Below are positions 43,085 through 52,169 of a stretch of 64,000 bases of DNA, piece after piece. A program made the position numbers and the translations under genes. The notes under the pieces were generated by a model, which saw only the letters and a list, made by a program, of their open reading frames with translations, was not told where the DNA came from and searched no databases. Positions within the stretch are counted from its first letter, which is position 1, and each line of letters starts with the position of its first letter. The DNA lies in contig NZ_SBLB01000010.1 of assembly GCF_004138325.1 (NCBI RefSeq), positions 1 through 64,000 of the forward strand, given 5' to 3'. This DNA comes from Spirosoma sordidisoli (GTDB taxonomy: Bacteria; Bacteroidota; Bacteroidia; Cytophagales; Spirosomataceae).

Positions 43085-43579
43085 ATGACAGGGGACATAA
43101 CAGTTGTGATTTCGTGGCTGGCCTGGTTTGCCCTGCTCTATCAGGTATACCTCCAGCGAACCCATAATGAAAAATCAGTCAAACCCTTAGGCCAGATTGA
43201 TCTGGAAGATCGACAGGGCTATATTTACGTTCGTGTGACAAACAATGGCCTGGGGCCAATGATAATCGACCAACTCTTTTTTGTGAAAGAAGGTAAAACA
43301 TATACGGCTATTGAAGACTGCCTCGACTTATATCCTCGATCTTACACGCGCATCAGCGTGAACAAGTCCGTGCGTAAAGTGATCTTGCCTAATAGCCATC
43401 TGATCATCTTCGAGACCCGGCTGGAAAAGAGCGGGGAGGACGCGCACCGGGTCCGTCAGCAGCTGAGCTCCATCGGGTTGCAGGTTGCCTTCCGTGACAT
43501 CTACGATAACAAGTCGACCATTAAGCGGGAGTTGCAATGGTTCTCCAGATATAGTCTGGCAAATGCTGTTGAGCGGTAA
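43085..43579 (+). CDS. small membrane-anchored protein, paralogue 2 flanking fic
   Basis: 164 aa. Closely similar along its whole length to 40766-41251: same membrane segment (VVISWLAWFALLYQVYLQRTHNEKS), NNGLGPMI, SYTRISVN, EDAHRVRQQLSSI and FRDIYDNK. Unlike most genes here it has a strong Shine-Dalgarno site, GGAGGAGG at 43073-43080, five bases before the ATG. The two copies bracket the fic gene in direct orientation. Function unknown. Confidence 0.7.
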   Translation: MTGDITVVISWLAWFALLYQVYLQRTHNEKSVKPLGQIDLEDRQGYIYVRVTNNGLGPMIIDQLFFVKEGKTYTAIEDCLDLYPRSYTRISVNKSVRKVILPNSHLIIFETRLEKSGEDAHRVRQQLSSIGLQVAFRDIYDNKSTIKRELQWFSRYSLANAVER

Positions 43580-43956
43580 GCTTATAGTTGGCAGGTTGTA
43601 ATTAACCCAGACGTTCTAAAAATAGTTAGCCGATGCTAGCGAATATTTGTCAATGCAGGCACTCTTGAAGCAACGACAGTCAAGAGCTATGTAGACGTCA
43701 CGGACAATAATTACCAAATGCTGGGCTTTGTGGATGTGATGAAAGACCTCAAACAGATTCCGGAGTCAATATGGGTAATGCCAATACTATTTTTAAAACA
43801 AGAGAGGCCAACTCAAGGAACCCTAACGTCAGGTGATGATCAACTAACCTTTGTAATGATAAAAACAGATTTCAATACTTCAAGCGTGAATTAATTGGGC
43901 GTTTATGAATCAAGCAATTTTTGCTTAATATCTTGCGCTATAAATATACAGAATAG
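43580..43956. other. gap with possible gene remnant
   Basis: A frame open from about 43640 to a stop at 43888 lacks an early start; from the ATG at 43718 it reads MLGFVDVMKDLKQIPESIWVMPILF... (56 codons). It may be the tail of a lost gene. A hyphenated palindrome AAGCAA-TTT-TTGCTT (43911-43925) lies 32 bp before the methyltransferase start and could be its operator. Confidence 0.4.
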
Positions 43957-45372
43957 ATGGTAACACAGATAGAAATATTTAACTCTGACGTTGAACAGGT
44001 TACTCACACCCCCGCAATAGAATTAACGGCTAATGACCAAATACTTGTCAATCATATTAAATCAGCCAGCGAGGCCAATCTGAATCGCTGGTCCGCGCCA
44101 AATATTGACCGTCGGAAGGGCACGCATTCGCTGTTTCAATATCCCGGTCGTATGGTTCCAGAAGTGCAAAAAGCACTAGTACAGGCTATTCGAGATACTC
44201 AGCCCACCATCCAGGCGGTGATTGACCCATACATGGGGTCAGCTACTTCACTGGTCGCTAGTATGTATCAAGGCTTAGACTGTTATGGGCAAGATATTAA
44301 TCCGCTCGCTATTCTGATTGGGCGTGTAAAGACCACGTGGCTGAACAGCGAGGCATTGCGGGAGAGCATTCTACGAACGTTGGCTTATGTATCTGCCGAT
44401 ACCCGAATGGATTTGGATGTCTATTTTCCTGGTATTACCAAGTGGTTTCGCTCCGATGTCGCGGTTGAGCTTTGCAAGCTGCGGCGAGCCATCTTACGAG
44501 AGCCCAACCTTGACTACCGCCGGGTGCTTTGGCTGACGCTTGCAGAAACTATCCGACTCACTAGCAATGATCGCACTTCCACCTATAAGCTGCACGCTCG
44601 GCCCAAGCATGAGATTTTAAGTCGGGTGCTTGATGTCGTAGGTGTATTCCGGGAGCAGGTGATCCGCAACGTGGTGGATATCCGCCATTTTCACCAAGAG
44701 CTTTGGGAAGCTGGTTATGCAGATGAAACGGTATATCGGGGTACTATCACGATTGAATTGCTCAATAGCATGGAGCATATTTTGCCAGCGGGTGACCCTA
44801 CTGGCTTCGACTTACTGGTTACGTCTCCTCCTTACGGAGATAATCGGACGACCATTCCTTATGGAGAACATGCTTTTTTACCGTTGCAATGGATTGACTT
44901 AGATGATATTGACCCGGCAGTAAAGCAAGAGTGGTTGTTGACGACCCGCGCGCTCGATGAGTTTAGCATGGGCGGCAAGTTTTACCAGCGGGATGCGGAA
45001 ACCGTCGAGAAGCTGCGGGAGGCATCGCCCACGCTCTGCTCACACTTGCTTGATTTGGCAGAGGCAAATGCCCCTAACATAAGTTATCGTAAGGTAATCG
45101 CGTTTTACGACGACTTTTACCGGTCATTACAATTGATTGCGACGAGCCTTAAACCGAATGCTTACTTGGCTTGGACACTGGGGAATCGCCGGGTGAACAA
45201 GATGCTGATTCGCAATGATGCCATCTTACGGGAGTTCTTAGAAAATATGGGTTGTGTCTACGTAACGGAGTTGGAGCGTATTATTCACAGTAAGCGAATG
45301 CCGCATCGTAATCGTTCGGGCAAGACTATGGCTAATGAACAAATTCTGCTGTTACGCAAGCAGGGTAGTTAA
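43957..45372 (+). CDS. DNA methyltransferase (amino-methylating, TSPPY class)
   Basis: 471 aa. SAM-binding motif I is VIDPYMGSATSLVA (residues 88-101), followed by GQDINPLAIL; catalytic motif IV is TSPPYGDN (289-296), typical of N4-cytosine/N6-adenine methyltransferases. A ~190-residue helical insert between them may be the target recognition part, including LTSNDRTSTYKLHARPKHE. No restriction endonuclease is adjacent; the next two genes encode an ATPase and a receiver-like protein, separated by 15 bp and -4 bp. It may mark self DNA or modify targets for that system. Confidence 0.86.
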   Translation: MVTQIEIFNSDVEQVTHTPAIELTANDQILVNHIKSASEANLNRWSAPNIDRRKGTHSLFQYPGRMVPEVQKALVQAIRDTQPTIQAVIDPYMGSATSLVASMYQGLDCYGQDINPLAILIGRVKTTWLNSEALRESILRTLAYVSADTRMDLDVYFPGITKWFRSDVAVELCKLRRAILREPNLDYRRVLWLTLAETIRLTSNDRTSTYKLHARPKHEILSRVLDVVGVFREQVIRNVVDIRHFHQELWEAGYADETVYRGTITIELLNSMEHILPAGDPTGFDLLVTSPPYGDNRTTIPYGEHAFLPLQWIDLDDIDPAVKQEWLLTTRALDEFSMGGKFYQRDAETVEKLREASPTLCSHLLDLAEANAPNISYRKVIAFYDDFYRSLQLIATSLKPNAYLAWTLGNRRVNKMLIRNDAILREFLENMGCVYVTELERIIHSKRMPHRNRSGKTMANEQILLLRKQGS

Positions 45373-45387
45373 CTTTGACGAATAAGT

Positions 45388-47973
45388 ATGGCAAATTTTA
45401 ACATTAGCGCGGCCGTTGTGTACCAGCTAGGCGAGGAGCTGGTATCCGATGAGATTACGGCGCTTATGGAGCTCGTAAAGAATTCCTATGACGCCGACGC
45501 TAGTTACGCCAACGTAATTATTAATACGGCGGCCCGCGTGGTGGATGATGCAGAATTAGGCAAACCATGCCCTAATGGCTATATCACAATTGAAGACGAC
45601 GGGCGAGGTATGGGCCTTATGGATATTGAGCAGGGCTGGCTGGTTATCTCGCTCTCGCACAAGCGCAAAATGAAAATGCTTGGCGAGACGACACGCGGCG
45701 GGCGTACCCCAATGGGTGACAAGGGATTGGGTCGGTTAAGTACTCAACGCTTGGGAAACGTGCTGGAAATGGTAACTACGCGGGCTGAAGATAAAGTGAA
45801 AAACGTGGTGTCCTTCAATTGGGGAGACTTTTACTCAGAAAAGTTGCTGACGGACGTATTGGTTGATATTTGGGATATTCCTAAGTCGGCTGGAGAGCAC
45901 GGTACAAAACTACTCATTACTGACCTACGGGACACTCAAATTTGGGATAAGGAACGCATCACGATTCAGAATAAACTCTCTCAATTAATTTCTCCTTTCA
46001 GCGAAGCTCGTTCTTTCCAGGTATTTCTGACCATTAACGGGGAACCGATTGAACTGGATAAGATAGCAAAGCGCATTCGGGAAGCAGCCTCTAGCACCTA
46101 TTCATTTAATTACAAATCTGGAGCGGGTTTAAATGATAAAGGCCAATTAACTATCAAAGGCAGCGTCAAACTCAATAAAATAGACTCTACTGGCTCAGAC
46201 CGGGATATTTATCAGCAACTTATTGTACCAGACCAAGGTCGAGAGTTTTTTGCTTACCTGACTAACCCAGCTAGTGAATACTATCTGTCTAACATCACTT
46301 ATAGGGGGGAAAATGGGTGGTTTATTGATTATGAGCAGGTCATTGATTTGGAAGGGTTAGCGGGGCTGCACTACCAGCGTCCAACTGAGCAACCAGAATC
46401 AGGCGAGCGAGTTAAGCAGGCCAAATCCAGCCAAGATGAAAAGCAGCCAAGCGAAAGAAACGACGGTAGCGAGCAAGAAAAACTATTTGTTCCCGTACTG
46501 GCCGACCCAGGAAGTTTTGCTGGCGAGATAGATGATTTCAAGCTACGGCCGGATGAATCATTGGACAACATATTCAATAAGGCCTCCGAGTACAAAGAGT
46601 TTGTCAAGCGTCAGGTTGGCATTCGTATTTTCCGGGATGGATTTGGGATCCGGCCTTATGGCTACGAAGGGCAGGATTGGCTTGGACTAGGACGAAATCA
46701 GACTTCCGGCTCATCATTTTATGGACTACGGCCCAATAACGTTATCGGCTTTGTCAATTTACGAGGTGAGATCAATAAGAAGCTCAAGGAAAAGACCGAC
46801 CGCGAGGGGTTTGTGGAGAATGATTACTCACGTAATTTTTTTCTGCTTACTAGCGTTGTGCGCGACCGGATCAATACGTTCATCGAAACGGTACGCCGCG
46901 GCTATGTTGAGTTCCGTACCAAACAGATTGGGGACGCGATCGGTCTGGACGTAACTTCATATCAACAGTCCGTTAGGCTGTTGAATTCCACTTCCCAAGA
47001 GGCTACCAAGGTGGAGCAACAGATTGGACAGCTTTCAGATGCGGTAGATCAAGCGAATGTGACGCTCAGTCAGACAAACGAGGCCCTACAAGCCGAGGGT
47101 TCTACGGCGGCGGCGGTGGCGCTAACTCCTTTGCTAGAGAGGCTGAGGCAAAATCTAATAGATGCCGACCAGCAGATTCAATCTACCAAGAAGGTTCTGC
47201 CGCGCATCAAACAGATTACGAGCGTGGCTAGAATCATTGAGCCGCGCTTTAATGAGTTGAGCCGGCAATTGCGGGAGTTTTCTGAATTAGCGTCACTAGG
47301 CTTGGTGGCAGAGAGCTTTTCGCACGAATTGGTCAATATCTCTAACCGGTTAGATTTACAGACGCAGCAGGCAGAGGATGCGGCAAGTAAATTAAGTGTT
47401 AAAGAATTTACTGCTTATATCAATGCGGTAAGAAGCTCAGTGGGCTCCTTGCGCAAGCAACTCAGCCATTTAGCGCCGTCGCTGAAGTATGTGCGGGAAA
47501 AACAGGAGTCAGTTGCGGTAAAGCGCTTTATGAGCGAACAGATAACATTTTACCGACATAACTACCCGACGGTGCGCTTTACAGAAGTAGAACCGTTCCA
47601 AGAATTTACAATTCGCGCTAACAAAGGCAAGCTTAGCCAAATTATTGATAATGTGGTTCTCAATGCCATCTATTGGGTAAAAAGCAGAGCGGAAAAGGTT
47701 CCTGACTTTCAACCAGAAGTGTATTTCGCCAGCAGCCAGCAGGCGCTAACAATATGGGACAACGGTCTGGGCGTAGAGCCAGATGTGGAACACTCTTTGT
47801 TCAAATCTTTTACGACAACTAAAACAGACGGTTCCGGCCGGGGACTAGGCCTATTTATCGTAGAGCAATTGCTTGATACGATGAACTCCACCATCGCGTT
47901 ATTGCCGGAGCGTAATGAGCATCAGCGCCGATACAAATTCATAATAGATCTTAAAAATGCCATCCAAGTATGA
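45388..47973 (+). CDS. double-GHKL ATPase: Hsp90/MORC-like N-terminus plus histidine-kinase-like C-terminus
   Basis: 861 aa with two Bergerat-fold ATPase domains. The first: N-box ELVKN (E28-N32), G1 EDDGRGM (~69-75), G2 MGDKGLGRLSTQRLGN (~109-124), as in Hsp90/MutL/MORC proteins. A central coiled-coil stretch (~510-620) follows. The end resembles a histidine kinase: H-box-like SFSHELVNISNRL, N-box IIDNVVLNAIYW, G1 WDNGLGV and FKSFTTTKTDGSGRGLGLFIVEQLL. The stop overlaps the next gene (ATGA), and the partner has receiver features, so phosphotransfer is plausible. GHKL ATPases of this sort are known from predicted restriction and conflict loci; this exact role is inferred. Confidence 0.85.
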   Translation: MANFNISAAVVYQLGEELVSDEITALMELVKNSYDADASYANVIINTAARVVDDAELGKPCPNGYITIEDDGRGMGLMDIEQGWLVISLSHKRKMKMLGETTRGGRTPMGDKGLGRLSTQRLGNVLEMVTTRAEDKVKNVVSFNWGDFYSEKLLTDVLVDIWDIPKSAGEHGTKLLITDLRDTQIWDKERITIQNKLSQLISPFSEARSFQVFLTINGEPIELDKIAKRIREAASSTYSFNYKSGAGLNDKGQLTIKGSVKLNKIDSTGSDRDIYQQLIVPDQGREFFAYLTNPASEYYLSNITYRGENGWFIDYEQVIDLEGLAGLHYQRPTEQPESGERVKQAKSSQDEKQPSERNDGSEQEKLFVPVLADPGSFAGEIDDFKLRPDESLDNIFNKASEYKEFVKRQVGIRIFRDGFGIRPYGYEGQDWLGLGRNQTSGSSFYGLRPNNVIGFVNLRGEINKKLKEKTDREGFVENDYSRNFFLLTSVVRDRINTFIETVRRGYVEFRTKQIGDAIGLDVTSYQQSVRLLNSTSQEATKVEQQIGQLSDAVDQANVTLSQTNEALQAEGSTAAAVALTPLLERLRQNLIDADQQIQSTKKVLPRIKQITSVARIIEPRFNELSRQLREFSELASLGLVAESFSHELVNISNRLDLQTQQAEDAASKLSVKEFTAYINAVRSSVGSLRKQLSHLAPSLKYVREKQESVAVKRFMSEQITFYRHNYPTVRFTEVEPFQEFTIRANKGKLSQIIDNVVLNAIYWVKSRAEKVPDFQPEVYFASSQQALTIWDNGLGVEPDVEHSLFKSFTTTKTDGSGRGLGLFIVEQLLDTMNSTIALLPERNEHQRRYKFIIDLKNAIQV

Positions 47974-49781
47974 CCGACCAAGATTACCGAAATAAAATAA
48001 TCCAGATGCTAGGTGTTCTAGACGTCAAAGATATTTACTACATAGATGACGAATTAAAGCCCTCCGAAATTGATGAAAATGAAGTGGTACAGCGATTACT
48101 CAATGCTGATGCGTTGCAGCGGGAGGCGGCTAGTGCGTTCGTGCCGATTGAAGTATTAAACGTGCCGCCAACCCTAAGACAACGAGCTTTGACGGAATTC
48201 TTAGCTCAACAAGGGGTAGAGGAACGGGAAGAGATTGTCCGTAAAACAGCTGATCTGCTACACATAAAATCACAGCCTGTTCTAAACGATCAAGCAAGGT
48301 TTTTACAAGAGCTATTTCTGGCGAACCGGCAAGGTATTACGGTTCATTGCCTTGGTCCAAAAGAATGGCAGGAGAAAGAAGAATTAGTTATTAAAGCGGC
48401 AACCCCATCTAGTCGATTGTTCTGCCTCTTCGACCAGAACTTAGGTGGCCCTGGACATTTAGGTTCTGGGGCGTCCCTAACAGGCTTAAGTTTGATTCGG
48501 AGTTCTCTTGAATTAGATGGGAATCGAGAATTAGTCTTTTGCGTACTATTTACAGGCGATATTACTGGAGAAGTATTAACGGACAGTGAGTTGGACTACT
48601 GGAGTCGGAGTACGGCAGACGCGGGTCTTGCTTCTAGCCAATTCTTCCCTCTCTCAAAAGATAGAACTTTGAGCCGACGCTCGTTTGCGGAAGGTATTAA
48701 ACTCAGCGCACTCAACGCGCTATACGACGTGTTACGCCAGAAAACCGTACGACTGCTCAATGAGGCTACTTCGACGGCTCAGCGTGAGTTGAACGCGATT
48801 CACCTCTATAATCTTGATTTCATGGTCAGTACTACTTCTGTTAAGGAGGGGGTCTGGGAAGCCTCTACTCTGATGCGTCTGCATGAAATATTGCGGCAAG
48901 AGCAAGTTAAGGATAAAATGGTGAAAGAGGACTTTGCGATATTTTTTAATAAGAATATTGGCAAAGTATCACAGATAAATAAGCTTCTAAAATATGTGCC
49001 TGAGATACCGGTCGAGGAGCGTTATCGACTACGGCGGCAGGAATTATTTGAAATCAAGAGCCTAAACGAAATCCATTCGGAGTTGCGGACGGGCGATATT
49101 TTTCGGGCTACGCTCCCAGATGGCGTGCAGGATTTTGTGCTACTAGCTCAGCCGTGCGACTTAATAGTGCGGCAGAATGGGAAGCGAAAGTCTGTCGTTG
49201 TGACGATGGCACCTATCCGAACTTTCACTAATCAAGAGGAGTACGATGGTCACCTGAGGAAAGAAAAGTCTTACGACAAGACGGTCTGGAAATTGGATAG
49301 TTATCCAGCAGATGCGGCTGGGTTGGCATTTGTAGAATTAAATTCATTAGTCTCCGTGGAAGTTAGAGTGCTAGATTTGGCCGTACTTAGTAAGAATGGA
49401 AACTGCACATTGTACTTTTCGGCGGATACACAATGTCCAGAAGAATTACAAAGTACTTGGCAAAAACGCTTCTCTCATCTATACGAGGATTTGCACCAGG
49501 TTAACCAAACTGCGTTAAGCATTAAAACAATTAGCGATAGTATGCCCGCTGGAAAGGACAAGGACTTAATCCTTTCACTGCTACCTACTCCATTCAAAAA
49601 TTTATCAACTAATCCGACCTATCGTTTACCTGCTCCTCAGTATTCGACAGATTCTATAAGCTATAATATGCATCGAGTATGCAATATCAGAATTCCGCTG
49701 TCCACACACTTACTAGATATTTATACCAAGTATCTTTCCCGCACAGCATTTGAACACGACTTTGCTAGTTCCGAAGCATAG
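47970..49781 (+). CDS. atypical receiver-domain protein, partner of the GHKL ATPase
   Basis: 603 aa. Receiver-like landmarks are spread over ~230 residues: acidic pair D26-D27 in IYYIDDEL, candidate phospho-acceptor D155 in LFCLFDQNLGG, T195 in CVLFTGD and K230 in FFPLSKD. About 120 residues are inserted between the acidic pair and D155. The remainder has RTGDIFRATLPDGVQDFVLLAQPCDLIV, which resembles a small beta-domain, and no recognised nuclease motif. The start overlaps the ATPase stop by 4 nt. Likely an output or regulator protein of the three-gene system; effector activity unknown. Confidence 0.65.
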   Translation: MTDQDYRNKIIQMLGVLDVKDIYYIDDELKPSEIDENEVVQRLLNADALQREAASAFVPIEVLNVPPTLRQRALTEFLAQQGVEEREEIVRKTADLLHIKSQPVLNDQARFLQELFLANRQGITVHCLGPKEWQEKEELVIKAATPSSRLFCLFDQNLGGPGHLGSGASLTGLSLIRSSLELDGNRELVFCVLFTGDITGEVLTDSELDYWSRSTADAGLASSQFFPLSKDRTLSRRSFAEGIKLSALNALYDVLRQKTVRLLNEATSTAQRELNAIHLYNLDFMVSTTSVKEGVWEASTLMRLHEILRQEQVKDKMVKEDFAIFFNKNIGKVSQINKLLKYVPEIPVEERYRLRRQELFEIKSLNEIHSELRTGDIFRATLPDGVQDFVLLAQPCDLIVRQNGKRKSVVVTMAPIRTFTNQEEYDGHLRKEKSYDKTVWKLDSYPADAAGLAFVELNSLVSVEVRVLDLAVLSKNGNCTLYFSADTQCPEELQSTWQKRFSHLYEDLHQVNQTALSIKTISDSMPAGKDKDLILSLLPTPFKNLSTNPTYRLPAPQYSTDSISYNMHRVCNIRIPLSTHLLDIYTKYLSRTAFEHDFASSEA

Positions 49782-49817
49782 CAGGCATAAATTGTGAATT
49801 TGACTAGGCTCGTATAC

Positions 49818-50334
49818 TCACTCGCTATCGTGGTCATTTGTCTGTCGGACAATGATAAAATCGACCAGACTATCATCCGCCGATTGCGGAATGCAGGTGA
49901 TCTGGGCCCGTTCGTTAAAATGGGCCAACCGTACCCTGGATCAACCCGTACGCTAGGTCAGCCATCCTCCGGTTGGATTGGTAGCGCATGTGTAGCGTGT
50001 TCGCATCGAGCTGGGCGATGGTGAAGTGAGGTAATTCCGCTTCAGGATACAATTTTTGCACCTCCACATGAATGTAGGCAGGTACCGACGCTAGGAAAGA
50101 AAAGGCGTCCGGAGCCGTTTGAATAAAATGCTCGTGGGCCGTTAGAAAAGAGCCAAACAGGTATTGGCCAAAGTGCCGGAGCGTCTCGCGCTGGGATTGA
50201 CCGGATGCTTGGCTGAAGCCTGCCACCAGGCGGTTTAGCTCTTCGGGAGGGTATGTGCCCGTCGAGGTATGGACCCCACCTGAGGGTAGGTCTGTGGTGA
50301 GGAGAAAGGTATCCACTAGTGGATACCCAAAAGA
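49818..50334 (-). pseudogene. broken H-NOX (heme NO/O2-binding) gene
   Basis: The frame SFGYPLVDTFL...LPSGGVHTSTGTYPPEEL, FLASVPAYIHVEVQKLYPEAELPHF and MRYQSNRRMADLAYGLIQG matches the HNOB domain, including the proximal heme His (IHVEV) and the YxSxR heme-propionate motif (YQSNR). The N-terminal ~20 residues are lost (TAA at 50337-50335), with a 20-bp palindrome at the break (50308-50327). A one-base frameshift near 49925 ends the frame at 49915, but the family's C-terminus (HFNERAQITCIPQ...) continues in another frame to a stop at 49818. Confidence 0.82.
50308..50327. repeat. perfect 20-bp palindrome at the H-NOX break
   Basis: GGTATCCACTAGTGGATACC equals its own complement. It lies where the H-NOX gene loses its 5' part. 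Confidence 0.55.
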
Positions 50335-50385
50335 TTACGCTAAGACTTGTCAAAGTTGAAAATCGGGTAATTTCGGCAATACGTT

Positions 50386-50427
50386 ATGAAACTGGCTAAC
50401 GCATGAACATGCGTTAGCCAGTTTCAT
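50386..50427. repeat. 42-nt perfect hairpin between island and surface operon
   Basis: Arms 50386-50405 and 50408-50427 (20 bp, ATGAAACTGGCTAACGCATG and its exact complement) with a 2-nt AA centre. It lies 120 bp downstream of the collagen-like gene (minus strand) and may terminate that operon, although no T run follows. Nothing else is seen in 50428-50546. Confidence 0.6.
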
Positions 50428-50546
50428 CGATTCAAGGCTGTCAGTGTTATTTCATCAGCACACTATACTACTGCAATGGACAATTATTCTAGCACAACTT
50501 TAGAATTAGTAACTTTCTTTTCTTAAGTAGATTAAACATGATGCGC

Positions 50547-52163
50547 TTATTTACCTGTCAACATTAACTCCACATCCTTGCGAAGTGTAAGTGTGCTTTG
50601 TTTTTCAAAAGTCAACGTTCGGCACAGGCCACTGGTGTTTAACACCGGACTAGCTGGGGCATTGGCCGAAATAAATACATCCGTTGCGCTGCCTGGCACA
50701 GCACCACAACTCCAGTTGGCCGGATTGTGCCAGCTTTCGCCTGCTACGCCGAGCCACTTTGATGTAAACGTAAGGGTGCGTTCGGGGCCGTTACTGGTAG
50801 TGCTGCCCACGGTAATCCGGCAGCGGTACACGTAGCCATAGTAGGTTTCGGGAGCTTGTTTGATAGTCAACTGCCGGGTAGTCGTGCCGCCATACGTGCC
50901 ATTGTCCGAGAGATTGGTAAACCCTGCTCCTGTGTTTACCTGCCACTGATAGGTGGCACCTGCAGTCAGCGAGACCGAGAAGTGGGCACTTGCCCCCGAA
51001 CAGATAATACCCGATTCGTTTGGCAAGCTAACCGTAACAACTTGATCTCCGGTGGTTTTATCAGCTTCTACGTTCCCTGAATTGTCAGATGCACGGGTGT
51101 AAAGCGCATAGGTAATGCCCGGCTCACCAGTCAGTTTTTCGGCGGTGACGGTTAGTTTGTCTTTGTAGATCGTGAAGGGGCCGTTGTTTTTGGAAACGTA
51201 GAGCACATAGTCTTTCACGCCCGACCCGTTGGGGTCGTCTCGCCCGGTCCAGCTAACGTTGAACACGCTATCGACTACGGCACTCAACGTACCAAGTTTC
51301 GATGTGGGCGGTACAGCGTCGATGGTATTCACCCATTTGTTGGTAATAATAGTTTCCTCGCTGTCGAAGATAATACTGGCCGTTGCGCTGATGGTATCGC
51401 GGGTTTGCGCCAGTGCCGACGGAATAATGGTAAAGTTAACATAGCCCTCGCCGTTGTGCTGAGTAGTGTCGTTAACGGGCAGAAAACCACCGTTAGCGGG
51501 TAATGTAGAGGCTAATCCTGTTTTGGGATCGATACTCTGAAAAATCCAGAATGCCCGCCGTTTGGCTACATCTAAGCCCGCCGTAACGTCGACGAACACA
51601 CCCAGACTGTCGCGCACGTCTAAGCGTCTGCTGTAGATGCTGGTATTGGGGGGCACGGTGAAGTTGAACGACCCAAAGCCAAAATCGCTCAGCCGCAGCG
51701 ACGACGGATTAAGTTTGGGATGAATAGGTACGTAGATGGTTACGTTCTGGGCAGGTGCTGTAGCCAATTTAGGATCATTCTCAAACAGCACCTTATACGG
51801 CAGTGTCTGCTTCACCGACACCCAACGCAGACTGTCATAGCCCCCCGGCCCGATAACCTCATTCGGATCAACCGGGCGGGGTACGGGGATGGATGTGCGA
51901 TTTTCACCACTGCCGGGACCATTCGGTCCGTTGGGGCCCCCAGGTCCATTAGGCCCACCAGGTCCGTTTGGTCCTCCGGGGCCGTTTGGTCCTCCAGGTC
52001 CATTGGGTCCGTCTCCACCATTGCCGTTGCCACCGCCACAATTACCATCTGGGCAACCAGGTTGCCCGTCTGGGTCGCCTTCTTTACAAGGGTCTTCCCC
52101 GCTCTGCGCGAAACTCGCGACGGAGATAAAGAGGAAAAAGAGAAAAAGAGAAAGGCGTTTCAT
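50547..52163 (-). CDS. secreted protein with collagen-like Gly-Pro-Asn tract
   Basis: 538 aa. Signal peptide (MKRLSLFLFFLFISVASFAQ), a Cys/Asp/Gly-rich stretch with CPDGNC, then a GPx/GGP repeat tract at residues ~51-84 built of GPNGPG units. The rest is beta-rich: an Ig-like part with APPTSK... NVSWTGRDDPNGSGVKDYVLYVSKN, an Ig-like ATYQWQVNTGAGFTNLSDNGTYGG, and a C-terminal SWHNPANWSCGAVPG segment seen in Cytophagales surface adhesins. No lipobox. Last gene of the minus-strand surface operon, 6 bp after the immunity candidate. Confidence 0.8.
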   Translation of the reverse strand: MKRLSLFLFFLFISVASFAQSGEDPCKEGDPDGQPGCPDGNCGGGNGNGGDGPNGPGGPNGPGGPNGPGGPNGPGGPNGPNGPGSGENRTSIPVPRPVDPNEVIGPGGYDSLRWVSVKQTLPYKVLFENDPKLATAPAQNVTIYVPIHPKLNPSSLRLSDFGFGSFNFTVPPNTSIYSRRLDVRDSLGVFVDVTAGLDVAKRRAFWIFQSIDPKTGLASTLPANGGFLPVNDTTQHNGEGYVNFTIIPSALAQTRDTISATASIIFDSEETIITNKWVNTIDAVPPTSKLGTLSAVVDSVFNVSWTGRDDPNGSGVKDYVLYVSKNNGPFTIYKDKLTVTAEKLTGEPGITYALYTRASDNSGNVEADKTTGDQVVTVSLPNESGIICSGASAHFSVSLTAGATYQWQVNTGAGFTNLSDNGTYGGTTTRQLTIKQAPETYYGYVYRCRITVGSTTSNGPERTLTFTSKWLGVAGESWHNPANWSCGAVPGSATDVFISANAPASPVLNTSGLCRTLTFEKQSTLTLRKDVELMLTGK

Positions 52164-52169
52164 GTGGAT

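Noticed and set aside
43718..43888. 56-codon ORF before the methyltransferase
   Set aside because: Reading frame is open upstream without a start, no recognisable features; probably a gene remnant.
50042..50353. 103-codon minus-strand ORF
   Set aside because: Another frame over the H-NOX remnant, which has clear family motifs.
50308..50427. The two palindromes as the right attachment site of the tRNA-Phe island
   Set aside because: Neither contains any of the 47-nt tRNA-Phe sequence found at 21144-21190.
51909..52010. Short regular repeats that could suggest a CRISPR array
   Set aside because: In-frame Gly-Pro-Asn codon repeats within a secreted protein; no spacers.
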